From: Epsilonproteobacteria bacterium 4484_65
GTDB lineage: Bacteria > Campylobacterota > Campylobacteria > Campylobacterales > Sulfurovaceae
Direction: 5' to 3'
Assembly (NCBI GenBank): GCA_002085305.1
Contig: NATJ01000016.1
Location: 1 to 10,695, forward strand
DNA length: 10,695 nucleotides
The notes beneath the pieces are model-generated. The model was not told the DNA's origin, did no database searches, and saw nothing but the letters and a program-made list of their open reading frames with translations. Shown in pieces: positions 1-7,305 of this stretch (its first letter is position 1; every line of letters begins with the position of its first letter). A program made the position numbers and the translations under genes.

Positions 1-828
1 CGTATTCAGCCTTTGGAACTGACTAAAAATGCTGTAGAGCTAGCTCGTAAATATGGGATCAACTCCATTAATACCGATTTCATTTATGGCTTGCCTTATC
101 AGACATTAGAGACATTCAAAAAGACACTTGAACTCTCAACACACCTAAACCCGGACAGAGTGGCTGTCTTTAACTACGCACATGTACCTTGGCTCATGAA
201 AACCATGCGTAAATTTGATGAGACAACACTACCAACGCCTGATGTCAAGTTACAGATCTTCCAATATACCATTGACTTTTTCGAGAGTAATGGATATAAA
301 ATGGTAGGCATGGACCACTTTGCCAAGCCGGAAGATGAACTCTTTGGAGCCATAGAAAAAGGTGAACTTCACCGAAACTTCCAGGGATACACCACTAAAG
401 GCGGTGCAAATCTTGTAGGTATCGGTCTGACAAGCATTGGTGAAGGTGAGCGTTATTATGCACAAAATACCAAAGACATGAAAGTCTATGAAGCTGCACT
501 TGATAAAGGAAAATTACCTTTTGAGAGAGGTGTGGTTTTAAGTGATGATGACTTTTTACGTAAGGCTGTCATCATGGAGTTAATGGCAAATTTTTCCATA
601 GATATGAAACGTGTTGAAAAAGAGCATAAGATAGACTTTAAAAGCTATTTTGCAGATGCTCTGGATGCACTGCAAGAATTTGTAGATGCAGGACTCATTA
701 CCATCACTGATGATAAAATATCTGTGAGTACTACAGGTACACTTCTCATCCGTAATATTGCAATGCCATTTGATGCCTATATGAAGAAGTATGGAGAGAG
801 CAAGAAAAGTTTTTCTAAAACTGTTTAA
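1..828 (+). CDS. hemN: Oxygen-independent coproporphyrinogen III oxidase, C-terminal part (5' end outside window)
   Basis: Radical-SAM enzyme that oxidatively decarboxylates coproporphyrinogen III to protoporphyrinogen IX without oxygen, in cytoplasmic haem synthesis. The frame is open from base 1 (RIQPLELTKN...), so the gene starts upstream; a TTG at 13 is internal. About 275 residues are visible, against roughly 450-460 for the family. The radical-SAM CxxxCxxC segment is therefore outside the window. Family blocks seen: INSINTDFIYGLPYQT, LNPDRVAVFNYAHVPW, MVGMDHFAKPEDEL, LHRNFQGYTTKGG and, near the end, LLIRNIAMPFDAYM. These match HemN proper and not the shorter HemW-type proteins. It ends in TAA. 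An Fe-S protein gene follows on the same strand after a repeat-bearing spacer. I recall the same hemN-glpC order in Helicobacter pylori. Confidence 0.95.
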   Translation, partial: RIQPLELTKNAVELARKYGINSINTDFIYGLPYQTLETFKKTLELSTHLNPDRVAVFNYAHVPWLMKTMRKFDETTLPTPDVKLQIFQYTIDFFESNGYKMVGMDHFAKPEDELFGAIEKGELHRNFQGYTTKGGANLVGIGLTSIGEGERYYAQNTKDMKVYEAALDKGKLPFERGVVLSDDDFLRKAVIMELMANFSIDMKRVEKEHKIDFKSYFADALDALQEFVDAGLITITDDKISVSTTGTLLIRNIAMPFDAYMKKYGESKKSFSKTV

Positions 829-838
829 TTAATAAAAC

Positions 839-890
839 TGTCGTCCGAACACCCTTGAAAGCAAAGCGATTTGAGAGGACGACGATTTTT
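839..890 (+). terminator. Possible intrinsic terminator after hemN
   Basis: A perfect 7-bp stem (GTCGTCC at 840-846 pairing with GGACGAC at 877-883, plus a U-G pair outside) is followed at once by GATTTTT (884-890). The loop is 30 nt, long for an intrinsic terminator, but it contains a small CAAA/TTTG stem with a GCGA tetraloop (862-873). The position just after the hemN stop fits termination. A role as a repeat element is equally possible. Confidence 0.4.
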
Positions 891-892
891 GC

Positions 893-915
893 TCTACTTT
901 TTCTAAAAAAGTAGA
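893..915. repeat. AT-rich perfect hairpin
   Basis: TCTACTTTTT (893-902) and AAAAAGTAGA (906-915) form a perfect 10-bp inverted repeat around a 3-nt loop (CTA). It stands 2 bp after the T-run of the previous hairpin and 28 nt before the REP-like palindrome. It may be part of a composite intergenic repeat. No T-tract follows, so I do not call it a terminator. Confidence 0.5.
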
Positions 916-944
916 AAGAGAAACATAAACAATAACCAAAGTAT

Positions 945-972
945 GCATTCCCACGCTAAGCATGGGAACGAG
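945..972. repeat. REP-like palindrome (TTCCCACGC / GCATGGGAA type)
   Basis: TTCCCA (948-953, counting the TT at 948-949) pairs with TGGGAA (963-968); a C-A mismatch and a GC/GC pair close a TAA loop. The flanks GCA and CGAG complete the motif. The CATTCCCACGC...GCGTGGGAACGAG type is a widespread extragenic palindrome in proteobacteria and is often mistranslated as SHAERGNE-like peptides. Here the frame read from 943 gives exactly such a peptide (SHAKHGNEI). This argues that 943 is not the start of the next gene. Confidence 0.6.
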
Positions 973-987
973 ATTTTAAGAGGAAAT

Positions 988-2292
988 ATGAGTAAAAAAG
1001 TAGAAGATATTTTCAACTTCACGGCAACAAGTGATGACTGCATCAAATGCGGAAAGTGCATCCCCGTATGTACCATTCACCAAATCAATCCAGACGAAAC
1101 CACATCACCCCGTGGTTTCATAGATCTCTTGGGAGCATATCAAAGAGGTCACCTGGAGTTAGACAAGAACGCTAAAAACATCTTTGAAAGCTGTTTTTTA
1201 TGTACCAACTGTGTGGATGTTTGTCCAAACTCACTGGCTACAGATATGGTCATTGAAGAAGTACGTGCAGATATCGCAGATAAATTTGGTATCGCATGGT
1301 TTAAAAAAGGCTTTTTCTTCCTTTTACGTCACCGCAAGATCATGGACATTGTAATGAAAATGGGCTTTATGTTTAAAACCTGTGCCCTAGCTCAAGATGA
1401 TAAAGACAGAGGACTTAGATCCAGATTTTCTCTACCTATGGTAAAAAAAGGAAGACTACTTCCTTCTATGGCTAAGGTGAGTTTTTTAAACTCTTATCCC
1501 GAAGAGATACCAGCACCTATACAAGAGAAGAAAAATCAACGTATCGCACTTTTCATAGGCTGTTTGGCAAACTACAATTACACAGGTATTGGCGACAGTT
1601 TAGTAGACATTTTAAAAGAGCTTAATATTGATATATTTATCCCTAAAGAGCAACTTTGTTGTGGTGCACCTGCATACTTTACAGGGGATGTCTCTTCGGT
1701 AGAGTATATGACCAAGAAAAACATAGAATACTTTGAAAGTTTTATGGATGACTGTGATGCCATGCTCATACCTGAGGCTACCTGTTCAGCGATGGTAAAA
1801 CATGACTGGCAAGTGTTCTTTAAAAACCATGATATGCCAGAGTGGGAAGCACGTGCTGCGAGCGTAGCTGAGAAAATTTATATGGCTACGGCATGGCTTG
1901 ATGATAACACTGACTTACAACAGATACTTAAAGATAAAGGTAAAAAGTTTGATCAAGCTGTCACCTACCATGACCCTTGTCATGCGAAGAAGGTACAAGG
2001 TATCTACAAACAACCTCGTAATCTTTTAGCGCCAAACTACCCGATGATCGAAATGTCTGACTCTGACCGATGTTGTGGTTTTGGTGGAGTAACAATGCAA
2101 ACAGAAAAGTTTCACTTTGCAGAGGCTGCGGGGAAACCAAAAGCAGCTATGATCAAAGAGACTAAAGCACATTATGTAAGTGCGGAGTGTTCTGCCTGTA
2201 GAATGCAACTCTCTGAAGCGATGAACAACGCAGAGGTAGAGACTATCTTTAAAAATCCGTTAGAGTTGATCGCTGAAGCACTGAAAGATTAG
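988..2292 (+). CDS. (Fe-S)-binding protein with two ferredoxin-type clusters and two CCG domains (GlpC/LutA/GlcF-like)
   Basis: Likely electron-transfer subunit of a flavin-linked dehydrogenase or heterodisulfide-reductase-like complex at the membrane face. Two 4Fe-4S motifs are visible: C18-C21-C24-C28 and C69-C72-C75-C79. Two cysteine-rich (CCG) domains follow: C192, CCG at 224-226 and C266 in the first; DPCH with C331, CCG at 362-364 and C401-S-A-C404 in the second. The order matches GlpC, GlcF and HdrD-like proteins. An upstream ATG at 943 is in frame, but its 15 codons are the REP-like repeat. I take ATG 988, which has AAGAGGA (978-984) just before it, giving 434 residues. No transmembrane segment is clear. 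No dehydrogenase partner is beside it, so the substrate (glycerol-3-phosphate, lactate, glycolate or other) cannot be told. It may share transcription with hemN if the hairpins do not terminate. Confidence 0.85.
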   Translation: MSKKVEDIFNFTATSDDCIKCGKCIPVCTIHQINPDETTSPRGFIDLLGAYQRGHLELDKNAKNIFESCFLCTNCVDVCPNSLATDMVIEEVRADIADKFGIAWFKKGFFFLLRHRKIMDIVMKMGFMFKTCALAQDDKDRGLRSRFSLPMVKKGRLLPSMAKVSFLNSYPEEIPAPIQEKKNQRIALFIGCLANYNYTGIGDSLVDILKELNIDIFIPKEQLCCGAPAYFTGDVSSVEYMTKKNIEYFESFMDDCDAMLIPEATCSAMVKHDWQVFFKNHDMPEWEARAASVAEKIYMATAWLDDNTDLQQILKDKGKKFDQAVTYHDPCHAKKVQGIYKQPRNLLAPNYPMIEMSDSDRCCGFGGVTMQTEKFHFAEAAGKPKAAMIKETKAHYVSAECSACRMQLSEAMNNAEVETIFKNPLELIAEALKD

Positions 2293-2296
2293 CATA

Positions 2297-3541
2297 TTAC
2301 TTGATAATGCAACTCTTTTGCACTTCTATCATGAAGATATTTTTTCCCTCTTCATGTCTATAGCCTAACTGATATCCCAACTTTTCTAAAATACTATGTA
2401 CGATGTAAAGTCCTAATCCAAATCCACTGCTTCTTTTCTCTTCCTGGGAAAAAGGTTCTGTGTAATATGTCAAAGGGTGCTTTAATGCTTCCCCTTCGGA
2501 AACAACTTCAATAGTTTGACCATTAGAACGGAGAAGAACACACTCACTTTGACCATATTTCAACCCATTGTCAAGTAAATTTTTAATCGCTAAAGCCATC
2601 AGTTTCAAGTCAGTGGTTAATGCCCTGTTGCTGAATTCCAATTTTACACAACCACTCTCTGCCATTAAAAGATCTTGGCTTTTTTGTACTACCTCTTCAA
2701 GCGTCACATACTCAAAATTTGGTTCAAAACTTTGTGTAGTAACTCTCTCTATCTCTGCAAGTTCAGAGATGAGTTCATTCATACGTTCAAAAGCACGTAC
2801 AAGTATCTTTTTAGTAGCCTCATCTTCCAGCATTTCAGCTACGATACGCCCTTTGGTAATAGGTGTTTTAAGCTCATGCATCATATTACGCATAAAAAGG
2901 TTTTTAGAGCTACTTAATTCATTAATATGTACGATTGCATCATCAAAACTCTTAGCGATCTTACCTATCTCATCATCATGCTCATAAGTAATACGTGTAT
3001 TCATATCACCTTGAGCAAATCTTTGTATCTGCTTATGTAGTTTTCGTAGAGGAAATAACTTTCTTAAAACAGCCAAATACAGCAACAGCAATAATCCTAT
3101 AAGAAAGATACCTAAAGTCACAGCGATCTCAAAATAGTAATTTTTAGGTCTGTTGTCTTTAAGCATAAGATTGTGTCCCATGCGTTGTCCATAAATATAA
3201 TGTGTATCATCTATATTAAACACACGTACTCGTCCCAATGAGGAACCTCCGGAAAAAATGGTTTTGCCACTCTTTTCAATCTCTTGTTTTATTCTTTTTC
3301 TCTCCTCTAAAGGGACAGGTTTTACCCGCAGATCCTTATAAAGTTTTTCAAGTGCTTCTTTATCTGGGCTAAATTGCAGGTTAGAGAGAAAGGTCATGGA
3401 AATAAGTTGATAATGCTTAAACTCATCTATCTTATGACGATCTTCATTCCAAGAGAGAAAAAGTAAAAAAGTAGTGATCAAAATTGCGATCGCTACGGAA
3501 AAAAGAATATGTATAAATGTGGTTACAGAGAGATTTCTCAT
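2297..3541 (-). CDS. Membrane sensor histidine kinase, ArsS-like
   Basis: Sensor kinase of a two-component system, 414 residues, with ordered domains: TM1 about 9-30; a periplasmic sensor of about 100 residues; TM2 about 136-159; a HAMP linker about 160-212; a dimerisation/phosphoacceptor box with H222 in MHELKTPITKGR; and a HATPase domain with N-box NLLDN (321-325) and G-box GFGLG (373-377). The usual DxGxG box reads VSEGEAL (347-353), with Glu where the adenine-binding Asp is expected. The H-box resembles the ArsS (H. pylori acid response) family of Campylobacterota, but the stimulus here is unknown. Its ATG overlaps the regulator's TGA by 4 bp (3538-3541), so translation is probably coupled. 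The 3' end lies 4 bp from the convergent Fe-S gene. Confidence 0.92.
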   Translation of the reverse strand: MRNLSVTTFIHILFSVAIAILITTFLLFLSWNEDRHKIDEFKHYQLISMTFLSNLQFSPDKEALEKLYKDLRVKPVPLEERKRIKQEIEKSGKTIFSGGSSLGRVRVFNIDDTHYIYGQRMGHNLMLKDNRPKNYYFEIAVTLGIFLIGLLLLLYLAVLRKLFPLRKLHKQIQRFAQGDMNTRITYEHDDEIGKIAKSFDDAIVHINELSSSKNLFMRNMMHELKTPITKGRIVAEMLEDEATKKILVRAFERMNELISELAEIERVTTQSFEPNFEYVTLEEVVQKSQDLLMAESGCVKLEFSNRALTTDLKLMALAIKNLLDNGLKYGQSECVLLRSNGQTIEVVSEGEALKHPLTYYTEPFSQEEKRSSGFGLGLYIVHSILEKLGYQLGYRHEEGKNIFMIEVQKSCIIK

Positions 3542-4206
3542 ACGCGATCTGTTAAAAGGTACCCTACACCGCGTATAGGCTTGATATAGACATGGTCAGG
3601 ATCTATCTTGGCGATTTTTTGTCTGATACGAGAAATAATAACATCAATATTTTTAATGGAACTGTCATCATCAATATGTTCACTTTCGTAAAGCAGTTGT
3701 TCCCTGGAGACTGAACCATTTTTATGCTGGATCAACATCCCTAAAATGTCATATTCAGCAGCTGTCAAATCTAAAAATATTCCTTTAAAGGTAATAGAAT
3801 GCGATTTTGGATCCGCTACAAAAAGTTCTTCTTTTTTTTCTACTTTTTCTTCTATGCTGTGTGTACGTCTTAAAATCGTTTTAATACGTGTTACAAGTTC
3901 TCTTGGATCATAAGGTTTGGGCATATAGTCATCTGCCCCACGCTCCATACCAATCACCTTATCAGTAATATCATCTCGCGCAGAAGAGATGATGATAGGG
4001 ATATTGCTTATCTCTCTGATCTTTGGAATTACTTCTAACCCATCCATCCCCGGTAACGTCAGATCCAAGATGATCAGGTCAAATTCATGTTGGGTTAATA
4101 AAGAGAGTCCGATATAAGGATCTTCAGCACCAATGACCTCCATATCATACTTCGTAAGGTAGTTTGTTAAGATGAGTGCCAACTCCGGATCATCTTCTAT
4201 AATCAA
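3538..4206 (-). CDS. OmpR/PhoB-family response regulator (partner of the adjacent kinase)
   Basis: DNA-binding response regulator. From the TTG at 4206: acidic pair D5-D6, phosphoacceptor D48 in LIILDLTLPGMDG, switch Ser in IISSARDD (about 74-75), and conserved K97 in DYMPKPYDP. The C-terminal winged helix covers about 128-220 and ends IKPIRGVGYLL. The only ordinary start codon in the open frame is this TTG. It would remove the usual MKIL of the first beta strand and it lies 19 nt from the AAGGA motif (4230-4226). The expected MKILIIEDD reading would start at ATT 4215-4213, or one codon earlier at ATT 4218-4216, 10 or 7 nt after AAGGA. I give the conservative TTG coordinate but think an ATT start likelier. 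It is transcribed with, and overlaps, the kinase gene. Confidence 0.93.
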   Translation of the reverse strand: MIIEDDPELALILTNYLTKYDMEVIGAEDPYIGLSLLTQHEFDLIILDLTLPGMDGLEVIPKIREISNIPIIISSARDDITDKVIGMERGADDYMPKPYDPRELVTRIKTILRRTHSIEEKVEKKEELFVADPKSHSITFKGIFLDLTAAEYDILGMLIQHKNGSVSREQLLYESEHIDDDSSIKNIDVIISRIRQKIAKIDPDHVYIKPIRGVGYLLTDRV

Positions 4207-4249
4207 TATCTTAATAATGACTTTGTCCTTTTTTATTTTCTAATCATAC

Positions 4250-4258
4250 ATCATAACA
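4250..4258 (-). promoter_or_regulatory. Candidate extended -10 promoter for the two-component genes
   Basis: Read on the minus strand, TGTTATGAT (4258-4250) is an extended -10 (TGn plus TATGAT). It lies about 32-35 nt upstream of the probable ATT starts, in the 71-bp gap after the membrane protein gene. A second TATGAT follows at 4248-4243. No clear -35 is seen, which is common for Campylobacterota sigma-70 promoters. It would let the regulator and kinase be transcribed apart from the ruvB block. Confidence 0.35.
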
Positions 4259-4277
4259 TCTACTATATGAAAAGAGG

Positions 4278-5321
4278 CTAATTTCTGCCAATTGCCTGCT
4301 CTTTATAGTTGTAGTCAATATATATTTTTGTAATAGCGATCAAAAATGAGGTGATCGCCGGTCCTAAGATCATACCCCAAAAACCATAGGTACTCATACC
4401 TGCCAAAATAGAGAAGAAAATAACTATCTCATTGATCTCTATGGTACTTTTAAGCAGATCTTCTTTGATCACTTTGATAATAACCGGTTTCACAAAAGTA
4501 TCTGCGATTATAGAGATAATAATAACCGAATAACTTGCGATAACTATCGCTGTATTGGCATCTATCTTTGTCCAACTATAAAGTGCAACCGGTATCCATA
4601 CCACTGCACCACCGATAATAGGAATAAGCGAAGCAAAACCATAGATAACACCAAATAACAAACCATCAAATCCAAACTGACTCACCATGATCCCAAAAAG
4701 AAAGCCTTCAAAAATAGCTGTTACAATGATGGAGTAAAAAACAACCTCCATGGTAGAGGAAACTTCATGTATCATCTTTGCACTTTTCATTTTATTTACA
4801 GGCATCAGTGCACGTATTAACTCAAAAAAACGCTCTCCATAGTAGTTAATGATAAAATAAAATACCAAAACCAGTACCATATTCTTTATAAATCCAAGTC
4901 CTACACTCCCCGCAGTCGTTACATATGATGTAGAGTCTTTAATATATCCTGCGATCTTCTCATCACTTAAGCCTGTTTCAACCCACTCTTTAAGATAAGG
5001 GACCTCTTCAGCAAATGTTTTAATAACAGAAGTAACCTCTTGAATGGTTGTTATATCTATATTTGCAGCATTTGATACTCCTATAGTCGCGATATAAACA
5101 ATAGGTGCAAATATAACAAGGGTTAAAAGAACAGTGGCAATCGCAGCACTGGTCTTTCTTGATTTGAAATATTTTATCATTTTTTTAGTCAAGTTATACG
5201 TTGCCATTGTCAGTAACATTGCAACGACTATAGAGAGTAAAAAAGGTTTATAAATACTATATGCACCAAGAACTGAAAGTATGAACAGTGCTGTGATCAT
5301 TAAACTTTTATTATTGATCAT
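4278..5321 (-). CDS. AI-2E family transporter / PerM-like membrane protein
   Basis: Polytopic inner-membrane protein of the family named after E. coli TqsA (AI-2 export) and PerM; the substrate of most members is unproven. In the 347-residue form, hydrophobic segments lie at about 8-23, 25-43, 59-82, 143-163, 194-218, 222-250, 258-278 and 302-333. A soluble region of about 60 residues follows the third. Family blocks seen: [11 protein letters not shown] (234-244), DTFVKP (274-279) and [14 protein letters not shown] (308-321). I chose ATG 5321 over ATG 5336 because AAGGG (5333-5329) stands 7 nt before it, the same arrangement as at ruvB. The start lies inside the last codons of ruvB (11-bp overlap), which indicates cotranscription. 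That coupling says little about function. Confidence 0.9.
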   Translation of the reverse strand: MINNKSLMITALFILSVLGAYSIYKPFLLSIVVAMLLTMATYNLTKKMIKYFKSRKTSAAIATVLLTLVIFAPIVYIATIGVSNAANIDITTIQEVTSVIKTFAEEVPYLKEWVETGLSDEKIAGYIKDSTSYVTTAGSVGLGFIKNMVLVLVFYFIINYYGERFFELIRALMPVNKMKSAKMIHEVSSTMEVVFYSIIVTAIFEGFLFGIMVSQFGFDGLLFGVIYGFASLIPIIGGAVVWIPVALYSWTKIDANTAIVIASYSVIIISIIADTFVKPVIIKVIKEDLLKSTIEINEIVIFFSILAGMSTYGFWGMILGPAITSFLIAITKIYIDYNYKEQAIGRN

Positions 5322-6324
5322 TAAAAAGCCCTTCATTGAGTCCAGCCAGTTTAAAGTGTTCGTAACTTTTTTGTGTGGCTATGCGACCTCGTGCTGTTCT
5401 TTCTATGTAGCCATTGGCTATCAGATACGGTTCAAGTACATCTTCTATCGTACCTTCATCTTCACTAAGCGCTGCACCTATGGTACTGAGTCCCATAGGT
5501 TTACTTTTTGCAGATACCAAAAGTTCAAGAAGTTGAATATCCTGTTCATCAAATCCAAGGTTATTCACTCCCAGTTGATCTAATGCATACTTAGCTCTCT
5601 CTAAACTAATTTTTTGTTCATCTAAAACCTCAGCAAAATCACGTACTCGCTTGAGTAAACGCAACGCAATTCTAGGTGTACCACGACTACGTCTTGCCAT
5701 CTCTGTGGCTGCATCTTCTTGTGCTATTTTTTCTAATTTATGCGAGGCTTGTGTGACTATTGTGGCTAATTCATCAGGGGTATAAAATTGCATTCTGAAA
5801 TGCATACCAAAACGCTCCCTAAGAGGATTTGAAAGCATTCCTGCTCTTGTGGTTGCACCTATAAGCGTAAAGCGTGGCAAGTCTATCTTCACTGTTTGTG
5901 CTGCAGGACCGGACCCTATGATAATATCTAAACGAAAATCTTCCATTGCAGGATAGAGTATCTCTTCAATGGCCGGACTCATACGGTGGATTTCATCGAT
6001 AAATAAAATATCACCCTCTTCAATATTGGTCAAAAGTGCAGCCAAATCTCCTGCTTTTTCTATCATTGGGGCAGCAGTGGTTTTAATATTTGCATTCATC
6101 TCAGTAGCAATGATATTTGCTATGGTTGTTTTACCTAAACCCGGAGGTCCAAAGAAAAGGATATGATCCAAAGCCTCTTCTCTTTTTTTACTTGCTTCTA
6201 TAAATACTTTAAGATTCTTTTTGATCTTTTCTTGACCTATATACTCATCCCAGGAGCTGGGACGAAGCGTCACTTCATAGCTTATCTCTTCATCAAAACG
6301 TTCTATTTCAACCATACGCTCCAT
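5311..6324 (-). CDS. ruvB: Holliday junction branch migration helicase subunit RuvB
   Basis: AAA+ motor that, with RuvA, drives branch migration of Holliday junctions in recombinational repair. Seen in order: Walker [22 protein letters not shown], Walker [30 protein letters not shown], sensor 1 [11 protein letters not shown], arginine finger LRERFG, sensor 2 [18 protein letters not shown], and a C-terminal winged helix ([17 protein letters not shown]). The length, 337 residues, is normal. A TTG at 6327 and an ATG at 6315 are other starts. ATG 6324 is preferred because AAAAAGG (6338-6332) is 7 nt upstream and because it aligns with the MDRIVEIE start of Campylobacter RuvB. The start and ribosome site lie inside a perfect palindrome. 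No ruvA or ruvC is nearby, as is usual when ruv genes are scattered. Confidence 0.98.
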   Translation of the reverse strand: MERMVEIERFDEEISYEVTLRPSSWDEYIGQEKIKKNLKVFIEASKKREEALDHILFFGPPGLGKTTIANIIATEMNANIKTTAAPMIEKAGDLAALLTNIEEGDILFIDEIHRMSPAIEEILYPAMEDFRLDIIIGSGPAAQTVKIDLPRFTLIGATTRAGMLSNPLRERFGMHFRMQFYTPDELATIVTQASHKLEKIAQEDAATEMARRSRGTPRIALRLLKRVRDFAEVLDEQKISLERAKYALDQLGVNNLGFDEQDIQLLELLVSAKSKPMGLSTIGAALSEDEGTIEDVLEPYLIANGYIERTARGRIATQKSYEHFKLAGLNEGLFNDQ

Positions 6325-6343
6325 CAAAAAGCCTTTTTGATGG
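6321..6343 (-). promoter_or_regulatory. Perfect palindrome enclosing ruvB ribosome-binding site and start codon
   Basis: An 11-bp arm CCATCAAAAAG (6321-6331) and its exact complement CTTTTTGATGG (6333-6343) are separated by one base. In the ruvB mRNA the ATG (6324-6322) lies in the 3' arm, and the AAAAAGG ribosome site (6338-6332) runs up the 5' arm to the apex. As RNA it can form a 9-bp stem with a 5-nt loop (AGGCU), which would hide the start codon. As DNA it could be an operator. Neither function is shown. Confidence 0.6.
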
Positions 6344-6344
6344 A

Positions 6345-6447
6345 AATGAGTAATGAGTAATTAGTAATTAGTAATGTTGTAGGCTTACTTTCTTTATGGT
6401 GTCTCATCATTTCTCGGTTATTCATTACTAATCCCTCATTACTCATT
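6345..6447. repeat. Heptad-repeat inverted repeat between panB and ruvB
   Basis: Four tandem heptads fill 6345-6372: AATGAGT twice, then AATTAGT twice. At 6424-6447 the complementary series occurs (ATTACTAATCCC then TCATTACTCATT). It pairs with 6345-6368 over 24 positions with two mismatches, around about 55 nt of other sequence. The distal arm includes the panB stop codon (6448-6446) in part. No T-tract follows on the minus strand, so it is more likely a MITE-like or short tandem repeat element than an intrinsic terminator. Confidence 0.75.
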
Positions 6448-7258
6448 AATATGTGTACTCATCACTAGGAAATTCTTTTGCTTTTACTTCTTTTCTATAG
6501 GCTTCTAATCCATCACGGATATGTTTTGCCCCATCACAATACTGTTTCACGAATTTTGGTTTAAACGCTTCAAAGAAACCAAACATATCAGACCAGACCA
6601 ATACCTGTCCATCTGTTGTATTACCCGCACCGATACCTATGGTCGGTACAGATACAGCTTTAGTAATGGCTTCTGCCGCTTCACTCTTTACACCTTCTAC
6701 CACAATGGCAAATACACCTGCAGCTTCAAGTGCTTTAGCATCTTCTACAAGAGAGTCTATATCTACCTGATCTTTCCCCCTTATCTTATATCCACCGTCA
6801 CTACGCAAAAACTGTGGCATAAGCCCTATGTGTCCAAGTACTGCAATAGAGTTTCGTGTAAGAGCCTCTACGATATGTGCTCTCTCTTTTCCACCCTCTA
6901 TCTTAATCGCCTGGGCATTCGTCTCCTGGTAAGCTCTTGTTGCATTTTTTACAGCAACTTCTGGAGAAGTATACGTTCCAAAAGGCATATCAAGTACGAT
7001 GAGTGGTAATTTTGCACCATTACACACAGCCTGTGTATGGTAGATCATCTGATCCATCGTTGCGGAAAGCGTATCTTCTTTACCTAGAAAACTCATGTTA
7101 AGACTGTCACCTACAAGGATCATTTCAACTTCACCATCAAAAAGTTGTGCAAAAAGGGCATCATATGCTGTCACCATAGTGATAGGTTCAACACCTTTCA
7201 TCTTCGCAATAGTTGTTAAAGTTACTTTTTTCTCTATTCTAGGGGTATGGATACTCAT
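6446..7258 (-). CDS. panB: 3-methyl-2-oxobutanoate hydroxymethyltransferase (ketopantoate synthesis)
   Basis: Transfers a hydroxymethyl group from 5,10-methylene-tetrahydrofolate to 2-oxoisovalerate, the first committed step of pantothenate (and so CoA) synthesis; cytoplasmic. It has 270 residues, normal for PanB. Seen: VTAYDALFAQLFD, metal-binding D51 in LVGDSLNM and D90 in LDMPFGTY, K119 in IKIEGG, H143 in LGHIGLMPQ, the catalytic-base Glu E188 in VVEGVKSE, and TIGIGAGNTTDGQVLVWSDMFGF. ATG 7258 has AGGA 5 nt upstream. The gene heads the minus-strand block and diverges from trpA. No panC or panD is adjacent. Its last codons run into the heptad repeat. Confidence 0.97.
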   Translation of the reverse strand: MSIHTPRIEKKVTLTTIAKMKGVEPITMVTAYDALFAQLFDGEVEMILVGDSLNMSFLGKEDTLSATMDQMIYHTQAVCNGAKLPLIVLDMPFGTYTSPEVAVKNATRAYQETNAQAIKIEGGKERAHIVEALTRNSIAVLGHIGLMPQFLRSDGGYKIRGKDQVDIDSLVEDAKALEAAGVFAIVVEGVKSEAAEAITKAVSVPTIGIGAGNTTDGQVLVWSDMFGFFEAFKPKFVKQYCDGAKHIRDGLEAYRKEVKAKEFPSDEYTY

Positions 7259-7295
7259 TTTGTTCCTGCATTTAATCTATATTTTTACTCATTTT

Positions 7296-7305
7296 ATCAT
7301 ATAAT
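7296..7305. promoter_or_regulatory. Overlapping divergent -10 elements for trpA and panB
   Basis: In the 76-bp gap between divergent panB and trpA, the plus strand has a perfect TATAAT at 7300-7305, 30 nt before the trpA TTG. The minus strand has TATGAT at 7301-7296, about 38 nt before the panB ATG. The two overlap. Upstream sequence in each direction is AT-rich with T runs and has no clear TTGACA, as is typical of Campylobacterota promoters. If both are used they would compete for polymerase. Confidence 0.45.

Noticed and set aside
943..987. Fe-S protein start at ATG 943 (449-residue form)
   Set aside because: The added 15 codons are translated REP-like repeat, while ATG 988 has a ribosome site just before it and begins a normal-looking N-terminus.
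1783..1794. Single Cys (C266-S-A-M) where a CxxC would end the first CCG domain
   Set aside because: As I recall LutA/GlcF/GlpC relatives, SCAAMV-type sequence is usual at this place, so it does not look like decay.
2290..2322. Terminator between the convergent Fe-S and kinase genes
   Set aside because: Only a weak 5-bp stem (TGCAA/TTGCA, 2308-2322) is present and it lies in kinase coding sequence; the stops are 4 bp apart and no proper terminator is visible.
2568..2987. 139-residue plus-strand open frame inside the histidine kinase gene
   Set aside because: It is a Ser/Ile-rich antisense shadow of a well-supported kinase, with no family motif or ribosome site.
6345..6372. CRISPR-like array in the panB-ruvB spacer
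   Set aside because: The repeats are 7 bp, directly tandem and without spacers; no cas gene is near.
6521..7009. 162-residue plus-strand open frame opposite panB
   Set aside because: Tyr/Phe/Cys-rich shadow of a clear panB frame; no recognisable domain.
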